From: an uncultured Planctomycetaceae bacterium
Lineage (GTDB): Bacteria > Planctomycetota > Planctomycetia > Pirellulales > Pirellulaceae
Direction of reading: 5' to 3'
Assembly: GCA_937967755.1 (NCBI GenBank)
Contig: CALBTA010000485.1
Coordinates: 1 to 5,876 of the forward strand
Length of the DNA: 5,876 nucleotides
Part shown: positions 1 to 5,876 of the stretch, piece by piece
Layout: every line of letters starts with the position of its first letter
How positions within the stretch are numbered: position 1 is the stretch's first letter
Notes under the pieces: model-generated
The model's database searches: none
Seen by the model: the letters and a program-made list of their open reading frames with translations, nothing else
Told to the model about the DNA's origin: nothing
Program-made: the position numbers and the translations under genes

Positions 1-464
1 TGTCGCGCATCGCCACGCTGCAATTCACCCGCAGCGTTGGCCAAGCCCGCATGACCTGGCTCGACATTGACGAGACCTACCACACGCTTTCGCACCACGC
101 CAACGACAACAAGGATTCGCAGGAGAAGATGACGAAGATCAACCGGTGGTTCTGCGAGCAGTTGGCGTATCTGGTCAAGCAGCTTGACGAAACGCCGGAG
201 CCGGGCGGCGAAGGGTCGATGCTGGACAACACGACGGTTGTGTGGACCAACGAACTGGGCCAAGGGAACAACCACACGCTGGACAACATCCCCTGGGTGA
301 TGGTCGGCGGCGGGCTGGGCTTCGACATGGGCCGCAGCCTTCGTCACAACAACGTGCCGCATAACCGGTTGCTGCTGGCGTTGGCCCACGCCTTTGGCCA
401 TGAATTGAAGACGTTCGGCAACCCGAAGTTGTGCGGCGATGGGGCGTTGACGGGGTTGGTATAG
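1..464 (+). CDS. DUF1552 (HXXSHH family) protein, 3' part
   Basis: This is the C-terminal 153 residues of a larger protein. The reading frame is open from base 3 (the first two bases belong to a split codon), so the gene starts left of the window, and the ATG at 51 is internal. The motif that names Pfam family HXXSHH (DUF1552) is visible as HTLSHH at bases 81-98. It is followed by an acidic/Asn stretch, a helix with [10 protein letters not shown], and then [15 protein letters not shown] and a glycine-rich VMVGGG strand, a family-typical ending. Family members are usually around 450 residues, so about a third is visible. They generally carry a Tat signal and are exported; their biochemical function is not established. 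In planctomycetes the gene commonly follows a DUF1592/DUF1588/DUF1587 cytochrome-like gene, which would lie off the left edge. The gene ends with TAG, 16 nt before the next gene on the same strand. Family call is firm; function unknown. Confidence 0.92.
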   Translation, partial: SRIATLQFTRSVGQARMTWLDIDETYHTLSHHANDNKDSQEKMTKINRWFCEQLAYLVKQLDETPEPGGEGSMLDNTTVVWTNELGQGNNHTLDNIPWVMVGGGLGFDMGRSLRHNNVPHNRLLLALAHAFGHELKTFGNPKLCGDGALTGLV

Positions 465-480
465 ATCGAAGGCGGAAGCA

Positions 481-915
481 ATGTTGCGAGTTTTGTTTGC
501 AGCACTGGCGGTCGTATCATTGATCATGATCGCCGGCGTAGTTTTCGCCGGCTTGAAGATTGACAAAACGCGAACGGCGTTGTGGGATGCCGACGACGAT
601 GTGGTTGATATCGTCCGCCGCGACATGGCCGGCCAACATCTGGCCGTGACGATCGTATCGCTGCTGTTCTATCTGGCCGCCGCGGGAGTTCTGTTGCTGG
701 GAATCATTCTCGACCGGGCGACGGGTTGGCGGATTGCCCTGGGCGTGGCGATGGCGGGATGTTTGGGAATGGCGCTGTGGTCGCTGCTGTTAGGCCCGGC
801 GGTTAGTTTTGATGAAGTCTATATCGCCTGGGTTGTTTTTCTGCTGTTGCTCGTTGGTATCGGCATCGCCGGCTGCTTGCGCAAAGCCAAGGCGAAAGAG
901 AGCGTTTCGCCTTGA
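481..915 (+). CDS. Four-helix membrane protein, unknown function
   Basis: I do not recognise this 144-residue protein. It has four hydrophobic segments, at about residues 2-25, 54-78, 83-106 and 112-133, which should make it an inner-membrane protein. A polar loop at about 26-53 contains the acidic run DADDDVVD and is the largest non-membrane part. The C-terminus is short and lysine-rich (RKAKAKE). The first helix follows the start directly and could be an uncleaved signal anchor. The start at 481 is supported by a weak purine-rich site (AAGGCGG, 469-475, 5 nt away) and by the helix beginning at residue 2. The gene sits 16 nt after the DUF1552 stop, and its TGA overlaps the ATG of the following dioxygenase gene by one base. 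This points to co-transcription and translational coupling. No catalytic motif or metal site is evident. Coding status is supported by a clean membrane topology and tight packing; function is open. Confidence 0.8.
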   Translation: MLRVLFAALAVVSLIMIAGVVFAGLKIDKTRTALWDADDDVVDIVRRDMAGQHLAVTIVSLLFYLAAAGVLLLGIILDRATGWRIALGVAMAGCLGMALWSLLLGPAVSFDEVYIAWVVFLLLLVGIGIAGCLRKAKAKESVSP

Positions 916-1904
916 TGAGCCTTGCGGAAACACTCGCCCAAGCCGGTTGGCGGCAACGCTGGACGGCCAATGAAGTAGCCCAATTGCACGAGGCGGCCGC
1001 GCGCTGTGATGCACAAGGGCGAGAAATTGAAACGCTATCGCGCGATTCTTTCGCCTGCGAGGAATCGGACTTCGCCGCGCGGCTGCGGGGAATCCAACAA
1101 GACTTGGAGCACGGAGCCGGCGTTTGTTTGCTGCAAGGGCTGGATATTTCAGCGCGGAGCGAAGAACACTGCCGGCGATTGTTTTGGGCGATTGCGACGC
1201 AGTTGGGCACGCCTGTCTCGCAAAGCGCCGCTGGCGAGCGGATCTTCAGTGTCCGCGATGAGGGGTTCCAGATCGGCCAGCCGCAAGCCCGCGGCCCGAA
1301 CACCCGCAAGCGGCTCAGTTTTCATACCGACCGCTGCGACGTGATCGCTTTTCTATGCTTAAAACAAGCCAAGTGCGGCGGCGAAAATCAGGTTGCCAGT
1401 TCGCTGGCAATCTACGAAGCGATGCAGCAACGCCGGCCTGATTTGGTCGAAGTTCTTCAGCAACCGTATTACTTCGCCCGGCACAATGTCGACGCCGGCA
1501 ACCAACAGCCTTGGTGCCGGCAACCGATCTTTTCGTTTTGCGATGGGCACTTTGCTTGTTGTTACTTGCGGGTTTTGATCGACCGGGCTTATGCAATAGA
1601 GGACTTGCCGGAGATGACGGAACGGCAGCGCGAGGCGCTCGACATGATCGAAAGCATCGCTGCGGAACCGGAGATGCATGTGACGTTCCGCCAAGAGCCA
1701 GGCGATTTGCTGCTGCTGAACAACTGGATCACGCTGCACCGCCGTGAGGAGTTCGAAGACCACGACGACATCGCCCTGCGCCGCCACATCTTGCGAATCT
1801 GGCTGGCGATGCCCAACAGCCGCCCCATCGACCCATTATTCAAGGACAACTACGGCGCGACCGAAGCCGGCGCGATTCGCGGCGGAATGCGGGCCAAAGG
1901 CTGA
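915..1904 (+). CDS. TauD/TfdA-family Fe(II)/2-oxoglutarate dioxygenase
   Basis: A 329-residue protein of the TauD/TfdA (clavaminate synthase-like) superfamily. These are cytoplasmic non-haem iron enzymes that couple 2-oxoglutarate decarboxylation to oxidation of a substrate. The iron triad is visible: H137 and D139 in SFHTDRCD, and H275 in WITLHRREEF. Arginines R289, R290 and R294 in LRRHILRIWL sit where the family binds the 2-oxoglutarate carboxylate. LLLLNNWITLHR before the distal His and the C-terminal IWLAMP strand are also typical. Length fits the family. The substrate cannot be read; there is no basis for calling it a taurine dioxygenase. I chose ATG 915 over the in-frame TTG at 912 because it gives the classic TGATG stop/start overlap with the membrane-protein gene; a purine stretch (AAAGAGAG, about 895-902) lies upstream. 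The protein has 11 cysteines, including an adjacent pair at 215-216, which is a lot for this family. Two strong DNA hairpins lie inside the gene (1390-1413, 1494-1521). Confidence 0.9.
   Translation: MSLAETLAQAGWRQRWTANEVAQLHEAAARCDAQGREIETLSRDSFACEESDFAARLRGIQQDLEHGAGVCLLQGLDISARSEEHCRRLFWAIATQLGTPVSQSAAGERIFSVRDEGFQIGQPQARGPNTRKRLSFHTDRCDVIAFLCLKQAKCGGENQVASSLAIYEAMQQRRPDLVEVLQQPYYFARHNVDAGNQQPWCRQPIFSFCDGHFACCYLRVLIDRAYAIEDLPEMTERQREALDMIESIAAEPEMHVTFRQEPGDLLLLNNWITLHRREEFEDHDDIALRRHILRIWLAMPNSRPIDPLFKDNYGATEAGAIRGGMRAKG
1390..1413. other. Intragenic perfect hairpin with TTCG loop
   Basis: TTGCCAG (1393-1399), a TTCG tetraloop (1400-1403) and CTGGCAA (1404-1410) form an uninterrupted stem. 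It extends outward through a G-T wobble (1392/1411), a G-C pair (1391/1412) and an A-T pair (1390/1413), giving 10 pairs. It lies inside the dioxygenase coding region, in the segment encoding about QVASSLAIY. No T-run follows on the plus strand, so it is not a classical terminator. The structure is read directly; any function is unproven. Confidence 0.5.
1494..1521. other. Intragenic hairpin, 11 pairs with one bulge
   Basis: GCCGGC (1494-1499) pairs with GCCGGC (1516-1521), and ACCAA (1501-1505) pairs with TTGGT (1511-1515). A1500 is bulged and the loop is five bases (1506-1510). The whole lies in the dioxygenase coding region about 80 nt after the first hairpin. GCCGGC is a common word in this window, so the outer half may reflect composition. 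There is no T-run after it. Confidence 0.4.
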
Positions 1905-2002
1905 TTTTTCCTGGTCAACCGCCGCTGTCCGTGGTAACGTAATTACTGCTGTTGACCCCACGTGCAGATGAAACAGCACGACTTACCGCAAGGAGAAACT
2001 AG
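1905..2002. other. 98-nt intergenic gap with short inverted repeats
   Basis: This is the longest non-coding stretch in the window. It contains a 7-base inverted repeat, GGTCAAC (1913-1919) and GTTGACC (1951-1957), the palindromes GTAATTAC (1939-1946) and CACGTG (1959-1964), and a small hairpin CGTGC/GCACG (1961-1980). A run of five T (1905-1909) follows the dioxygenase stop but has no stable stem before it. The 7-base repeat could mark an operator, or a promoter region for the secreted-protein gene, but I cannot identify clear -35/-10 elements. All of these are short enough to be chance. Confidence 0.25.
1990..1996 (+). promoter_or_regulatory. Strong Shine-Dalgarno site of the secreted-protein gene
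   Basis: AAGGAGA lies 7 nt (counted from the last G of AAGGAG) before the ATG at 2003. It is the best ribosome binding site in the window, and it fixes the start of the small secreted protein. Confidence 0.8.
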
Positions 2003-2551
2003 ATGCGACGATGCATTTTCACAGTTGGCTTGATACTCACCATCGCCGCCGGCGCGCTCGCGCAGGACACCCCTTCGCCATCGGACGACGATCGCTTCGA
2101 CCCCGCCCCGCCGCCGGAAATTGTCGTCCCGGCCGACCCCGAATTGCTTCCGCCACCCTCACGCGATCGGGTGCGGGCGGAAGGCAGGATCGAAGGCAGA
2201 CTAGCCCCGCCGCTGAAACCTGGCACGATCGTTTCGGGCAACGTGCCGTTGTACCCGCGTGTGCGGGTTGAAGATGCGGATGAGATCCACCCGCGGGCTG
2301 TGCCGGTGATCATGGCGGTGATAGACCCGCGCGAAGGGCCGTGGCACCCGCATTACAAAATCAAGCAACGGTTAGCTGGTGGTGACTTGGAAGACGCCCC
2401 GGTGCGAGTTGTCTTCGTGAAAGTTTTCCTCCCGCCGCGGGCGATTGAAAAATTCAAAGTTCGCCGCGAGGAGATCGACATCGAAGCCGGCGATTGGGAA
2501 ATCAACATCGACAGCGAAGATGACGTCGTGAAGATCGAATACGACGACTAA
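2003..2551 (+). CDS. Small secreted protein, unknown function
   Basis: A 182-residue protein with a clear Sec signal peptide: MRRC, a hydrophobic core at about residues 5-19, and a likely cleavage after ALA (20/21, ALA-QD). There is no lipobox cysteine at the cleavage site, so a soluble periplasmic or exported protein is likelier than a lipoprotein. Residues about 21-55 are rich in Pro and Asp (for example DPAPPPE, ELLPPPS) and look like a disordered linker. A small duplication, EGRIEGRL, follows at 60-67. The rest (about 70-182) looks like a compact mostly-beta domain with GPWHPHYKI and [13 protein letters not shown], and ends in a very acidic tail (about 159-182). The start is fixed by AAGGAG 7 nt upstream. 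I do not recognise the family. The gene lies 98 nt after the dioxygenase and may have its own promoter. Its TAA overlaps the stop of the convergent DUF1501 gene. Confidence 0.85.
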   Translation: MRRCIFTVGLILTIAAGALAQDTPSPSDDDRFDPAPPPEIVVPADPELLPPPSRDRVRAEGRIEGRLAPPLKPGTIVSGNVPLYPRVRVEDADEIHPRAVPVIMAVIDPREGPWHPHYKIKQRLAGGDLEDAPVRVVFVKVFLPPRAIEKFKVRREEIDIEAGDWEINIDSEDDVVKIEYDD

Positions 2552-4023
2552 GCCAAGATTTCCTTCACGACGCGGGCCGGCTCAACCCCCGTTAATTTCT
2601 GATCCAACCCCTGGTAGCTGAAGGTCAACCGGTTGTGGTCGATGCCTAGCTGGTTCAGGATCGTCGCGTTGAAGTCGCGGATGTGGACCGGGTTTTCCAG
2701 AATGTTGTAGCTGTAGTCGTCGGTCTTGCCGTATTCGATGCCGGGCTTGATCCCGCCGCCGGCCATCCACATGGTGAAGCAGCGGCCGTGATGATCGCGG
2801 CCGTGGTTGTCCTTGGTCAATTTCCCCTGGGAATAAATGGTGCGGCCGAACTCCCCGCCCCAGATGACCAGCGTGTCATCCAGCATGCCGCGTTGCTTGA
2901 GGTCTTTGACCAGGCCGGCGGCTGCTTGGTCGATCGTCTGGTACTGGCCGGTGATGTTCTTGGGGAGGGCCTCATGCTGGTCCCAGCCACGGTGGAACAG
3001 TTGCATGAACGGCACGCCCTGCTCGGCCAGGCGGCGGGCGATCAGGCAGTTGCGGGCGAACGTGCCTGGTTTCTTCGCGTCGTCGCCATAAAGTTTGAAG
3101 GTCTCTTCCGTCTCATCCGACAGGTCCATAATCGCGGGCACCGATTTTTGCATCCGGAACGCCATTTCGTACTGGGCGATGCGAGTCTGCGTTTCAGGGT
3201 CGCCGAACTCTTCGAATTCCTCCTCATTGAGTTTCGCGATGCGGTCGAGCATTCGGCGGCGCATTTCGCGGTCAACGCCCTCGGGGTTTTGCAGATACAA
3301 CACCGGTTCGTTGCCGCTGCGAATGTTCACGCCTTGGTGCTTGCTGGGCAAAAACCCGCTGCCCCACAGGCGGCTGTACAACGCCTGTTTCTGGCCGGGG
3401 CCTTTGCTGATCATCACGATGTAAGCGGGCAGGTTTTCGTTTTCGCTGCCTAGCCCGTAGCTGATCCAACTTCCCAAACTGGCTTTGCCCGGCTGCTGCA
3501 CGCCGGTGTTGATGTAGGTGATGGCCGGGTCATGATTGATCGCCTCGGTGTTTACGCTTTTGACGATGGCAATGTCGTCAACAATGCCGGCGGTATGCGG
3601 CAGGATGTTGCTGACCCAGGTACCATGTTCGCCGTAGCGCTCGAACGTGAACATCGGCGCGACGACAGGGAACGACTTCTGACCGCTGGTCATGCCGGTG
3701 ATCCGTTGACCCATACGGATCGACGCCGGCAGTTCCTGCCCATGCAGCTTGCGCACTTCGGGGTGGTAATCGAATGTATCGATATGCGAAGGCCCGCCGC
3801 ACATGAACAGGTAGATCACGCGTTTTGCTTTGGGGGCGAAGTGCGGCAGTGAGGGCAAACCGCGGCCCTCGTGCGAAGCCTGGTCATTGGTGGCTGCGAA
3901 GCCGCCAGCGGCGGGAAGCGATCCCATCAGCGAAGCGAGTGCCGCCGCACCAATCGGGCGAGACGCATGCGCCAGCAGTTGACGGCGGTTGAGCAATTCC
4001 AGGCGTTGTTGGATGGGGTTCAT
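2548..4023 (-). CDS. DUF1501 family exported protein
   Basis: A 491-residue member of DUF1501 (Pfam PF07394), complete. Characteristic segments in order: Tat-like signal NRRQLLAHA (12-20) with a following hydrophobic Ala-rich stretch (about 24-44); [17 protein letters not shown] (69-85); [12 protein letters not shown] (155-166); FHRGWDQH (343-350); [12 protein letters not shown] (384-395); NHGRDHHGR (406-414) with a glycine-rich MAGGGIKPG strand; and a C-terminal [13 protein letters not shown] ending. The many conserved Asp and His residues suggest a metal site like that of the alkaline phosphatase/sulfatase superfamily; that is inference and no activity is established. I placed the start at ATG 4023 rather than the longer 4104. 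The longer form would overlap the upstream gene and put 27 non-signal residues ahead of the Tat motif; a modest site (ACGGA, 7 nt away) precedes 4023. It lies 35 nt after the PSD1 gene, its usual partner, and is probably co-transcribed and co-exported. Confidence 0.93.
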   Translation of the reverse strand: MNPIQQRLELLNRRQLLAHASRPIGAAALASLMGSLPAAGGFAATNDQASHEGRGLPSLPHFAPKAKRVIYLFMCGGPSHIDTFDYHPEVRKLHGQELPASIRMGQRITGMTSGQKSFPVVAPMFTFERYGEHGTWVSNILPHTAGIVDDIAIVKSVNTEAINHDPAITYINTGVQQPGKASLGSWISYGLGSENENLPAYIVMISKGPGQKQALYSRLWGSGFLPSKHQGVNIRSGNEPVLYLQNPEGVDREMRRRMLDRIAKLNEEEFEEFGDPETQTRIAQYEMAFRMQKSVPAIMDLSDETEETFKLYGDDAKKPGTFARNCLIARRLAEQGVPFMQLFHRGWDQHEALPKNITGQYQTIDQAAAGLVKDLKQRGMLDDTLVIWGGEFGRTIYSQGKLTKDNHGRDHHGRCFTMWMAGGGIKPGIEYGKTDDYSYNILENPVHIRDFNATILNQLGIDHNRLTFSYQGLDQKLTGVEPARVVKEILA

Positions 4024-4030
4024 CGTTGTA

Positions 4031-4035
4031 TCCGT
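4031..4035 (-). promoter_or_regulatory. Weak Shine-Dalgarno-like site deciding the DUF1501 start
   Basis: On the minus strand ACGGA lies 7 nt before the ATG at 4023. It is weak, but together with the Tat motif at residues 12-20 and the position after the upstream stop (4059-4061) it favours this start over the in-frame ATG at 4104. Confidence 0.4.
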
Positions 4036-4058
4036 TTCAAGGCTTAGTGTTCGGGTCA

Positions 4059-5876
4059 CTACCCCCGTGTAATCACCACGTCCAAATTCAAGATCATGCT
4101 GCACACGATCATCATGGCGGCGTGCTGGGCGGGGTCGATGGATTCGTCGCGCTTACTTTCGCCGATGGCGAGCAGCTTCTTGGCGCGCTCAACGTCAGCT
4201 TGGAAGATGGCGAGCTCTTCGTCGTAAGCGCTGCGCAGCAGGGCTATGGTTGATTGCTTCGGCGTTAGGCCCGTGGCTAGGCGGTAGGCGTGGGTGATTT
4301 GCTTGTTTAGCGAATCACCACCCTCCTTTTTGGTTCGCTCCGCCAGAACCCGCGCGGCTTCCACGAACTGTGGGTCGTTCAAGGTCACCAGCGCTTGCAG
4401 CGGCGTGTTCGTGCGCGAGCGTCGCATGATGCACTTTTCGCGCGTTGGCGCGTCGAAGATCGTCAGGCTGGGCGAAGGGGCGCTGCGTTTCCAATAGGTG
4501 TACATGCTGCGGCGGTAGAGTTTTTCGCCTTTGTCTTGCGTGAACCGCTCTCCGCTGAGGCTGACCTCGTTCCACAGACCAGGCGGTTGGTACGGCTTCA
4601 CGCTCGGCCCGCCGATTGTCTTGACCAGCAAACCGCTGGCGGCCAGGGCGTTGTCGCGAACGAATTCCCCTTGCAGGCGGAACCGCGGCCCGCGGGCGAG
4701 CAGACGGTTGTTGGGATCGCGTTCTCGCAACTCGGCGCTCATTCGCCCCGTTTGCCGATAGGTGTGCGACATCACCATTTGCTTCAACATCCGTTTGACG
4801 TCCCAACCGCTTTCCACGAAGTCGACCGCCAGCCAGTCGAGCAATGCCGGGTGGCTGGGCCACTCGCCTTGTGCCCCGAAGTCCTCAACCGTTTTCACCA
4901 ACCCGGTGCCGAACAGCAGATTCCAATACCGGTTGACCGCCACGCGAGCGGTCAGCGGGTGATCCTTCTGCACCAGCCACTGGGCCATGCCCAAGCGGTT
5001 CGCTGGGGCACCTTCCGGCGGTTGGGGAAAAACGCTGGGCACGCCCGGTTCGACGGGGCTGTCCTTCTTCGGCGATGCGTAATGCCCGCGGTCGAGCATG
5101 AACGTCATGCGCGGCTTGTCGACATCTTTCATCACCATCACCGTGCTGATCGGTTTGGCCGCAGCCGCGGCTTCACCTTGCAACTTGGCGATCTCCTTAC
5201 TGAGTTGCTGATACGGCTCGTCGTGGTTGGCCAAATAATGGTTGAGCAAAATCGACCGCTCGCCGTCGGTCCATGCGTCGCTCCCCTTCACCAGCAGCGG
5301 GCCAATCGTATCGCTGCCGGCCAGCGATTGCACTTCCGCCTGTGACAACAAGCGGTTGTAAATTCGCACATCATCGACTTCACCTTTGAAGGGCGAACCG
5401 GGATTCCGCCGCCCGATGTAAAGCGTTTTGTCGGTGATGATCGTGCCGCTTAGGCCGTTCTGTTCGATGTCCCACGGTTGCTCTTTTCCGTCGAAATAAA
5501 TCTTGATGCCAGCAGCTTTGCTCGGCACATCGTACGTGGCGAAGACGTGTTGCCACTGATCGGGTTTCAGTTGTGTCTTGGTGGTGACTTTCACCGCGTT
5601 GTTGGGCCAGGCATTGATAATATGCACTGCCACTTTGCCGCCGGAGACGTAAAGGTCGAACCCGCGGTAGGCGTTGCGATCATCCATGCGGGCAATCGGC
5701 GCGCCGCCGCCGGCCCCTTGCGGTTTGACCCATGCCCCGTAGCTGAACGAATCGGTCCGCTGGAAGTTGGCGACGTTGCCGGCGTCAATGAAATTGCTGC
5801 CATCACACTTGAATGCGCCCGCATGCTTGCCCGCCGACCAAAGCGGCTTGCCGTGTACCTTGGCGGTATGCGCGGC
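4059..5876 (-). CDS. LamG-PSD1 (DUF1553) planctomycete protein, 5' end missing
   Basis: The frame is open to the right edge, giving 605 visible residues; the true start lies outside, and the ATG at 5687 is internal to the LamG domain. Visible residues 1 to about 188 are a LamG/concanavalin A-like jellyroll: [14 protein letters not shown], the strand [39 protein letters not shown] and the closing [19 protein letters not shown] linker (about 190-285) contains an Ala run and GHYASP, matching the start of PSD1. PSD1 (DUF1553, PF07587) follows to the end: [116 protein letters not shown] and [13 protein letters not shown] [10 protein letters not shown]. Family members usually carry PSCyt1 and PSCyt2 (DUF1549) domains first, expected beyond the edge; no CxxCH haem motif is in the visible part. 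LamG probably binds carbohydrate or another ligand. Followed after 35 nt by its DUF1501 partner. Confidence 0.93.
   Translation of the reverse strand, partial: AAHTAKVHGKPLWSAGKHAGAFKCDGSNFIDAGNVANFQRTDSFSYGAWVKPQGAGGGAPIARMDDRNAYRGFDLYVSGGKVAVHIINAWPNNAVKVTTKTQLKPDQWQHVFATYDVPSKAAGIKIYFDGKEQPWDIEQNGLSGTIITDKTLYIGRRNPGSPFKGEVDDVRIYNRLLSQAEVQSLAGSDTIGPLLVKGSDAWTDGERSILLNHYLANHDEPYQQLSKEIAKLQGEAAAAAKPISTVMVMKDVDKPRMTFMLDRGHYASPKKDSPVEPGVPSVFPQPPEGAPANRLGMAQWLVQKDHPLTARVAVNRYWNLLFGTGLVKTVEDFGAQGEWPSHPALLDWLAVDFVESGWDVKRMLKQMVMSHTYRQTGRMSAELRERDPNNRLLARGPRFRLQGEFVRDNALAASGLLVKTIGGPSVKPYQPPGLWNEVSLSGERFTQDKGEKLYRRSMYTYWKRSAPSPSLTIFDAPTREKCIMRRSRTNTPLQALVTLNDPQFVEAARVLAERTKKEGGDSLNKQITHAYRLATGLTPKQSTIALLRSAYDEELAIFQADVERAKKLLAIGESKRDESIDPAQHAAMMIVCSMILNLDVVITRG

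Noticed and set aside
912..914. TTG start for the dioxygenase
   Set aside because: The ATG three bases later gives the usual TGATG coupling and adds no loss of protein.
1893..1909. Possible rho-independent terminator after the dioxygenase
   Set aside because: Only a 3-bp stem (GCC/GGC) precedes the five-T run; too weak.
2782..2805. Direct repeat GCGGCCGTG in the DUF1501 gene
   Set aside because: Explained by the repeated residues HGRD-HHGR of a conserved protein motif.
2683..3453. Plus-strand open frame of 256 codons opposite DUF1501
   Set aside because: Antisense to conserved DUF1501 motifs, with no domain or convincing ribosome binding site; a composition shadow.
4024..4104. N-terminal extension of DUF1501 to an ATG at 4104
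   Set aside because: It would overlap the end of the upstream PSD1 gene and put 27 unrelated residues ahead of the Tat-like signal; the ATG at 4023 fits better.
5164..5173. Palindrome AGCCGCGGCT
   Set aside because: Falls in the codons of an alanine run in the PSD1 linker; expected from GC-rich Ala codons.
4395..5345. Plus-strand open frame of 316 codons opposite the PSD1 gene
   Set aside because: It lies wholly antisense to a gene with strong family motifs, has no recognisable domain, and is rich in His, Arg and Ala as expected for a reverse-frame shadow of GC-rich codons.

Overview
The window looks like chromosomal DNA from a planctomycete (Planctomycetota, probably class Planctomycetia). 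It is GC-rich, and three of its proteins belong to families that are heavily expanded in that phylum: the HXXSHH family (DUF1552), DUF1501, and the PSD1 (DUF1553) family joined to a LamG domain. This placement rests on family content and protein motifs read by eye; no 16S or other marker gene is present.

Layout: almost all of the window is coding, in two opposing blocks. Plus-strand block (1-2551): the 3' end of a DUF1552 gene, a four-helix membrane protein of unknown function 16 nt downstream, a TauD/TfdA-type Fe(II)/2-oxoglutarate dioxygenase whose ATG overlaps the preceding stop (TGATG), a 98-nt gap, then a small secreted protein of unknown function with a strong ribosome binding site. Minus-strand block (5876-2548): the 3' two thirds or so of a large LamG-PSD1 gene that runs in from beyond the right edge, followed after 35 nt by a complete DUF1501 gene with a Tat-like signal. 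The blocks meet tail to tail, and their stop codons overlap within the four bases CTAA (2548-2551).

How the genes fit together: the LamG-PSD1 and DUF1501 genes form the gene pair that recurs many times in planctomycete genomes. PSD1 proteins usually carry N-terminal cytochrome c-like domains and are predicted to be exported along with the DUF1501 partner. The role of these pairs is not established, though a part in periplasmic or surface breakdown of complex substrates is often suggested. The DUF1552 protein belongs to a parallel family whose usual partner is a DUF1592/DUF1588-type cytochrome protein, which would lie beyond the left edge. The membrane protein and dioxygenase look translationally coupled, but nothing here reveals the substrate. 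I see no mobile element, CRISPR array, tRNA, rRNA or convincing terminator. There is no clear evidence of a new defence or biosynthetic system. The most notable items are the unknown membrane protein-dioxygenase pair, the orphan secreted protein, the visible similarity between the DUF1552 and DUF1501 C-termini, the overlapping convergent stops, and two strong hairpins inside the dioxygenase gene.
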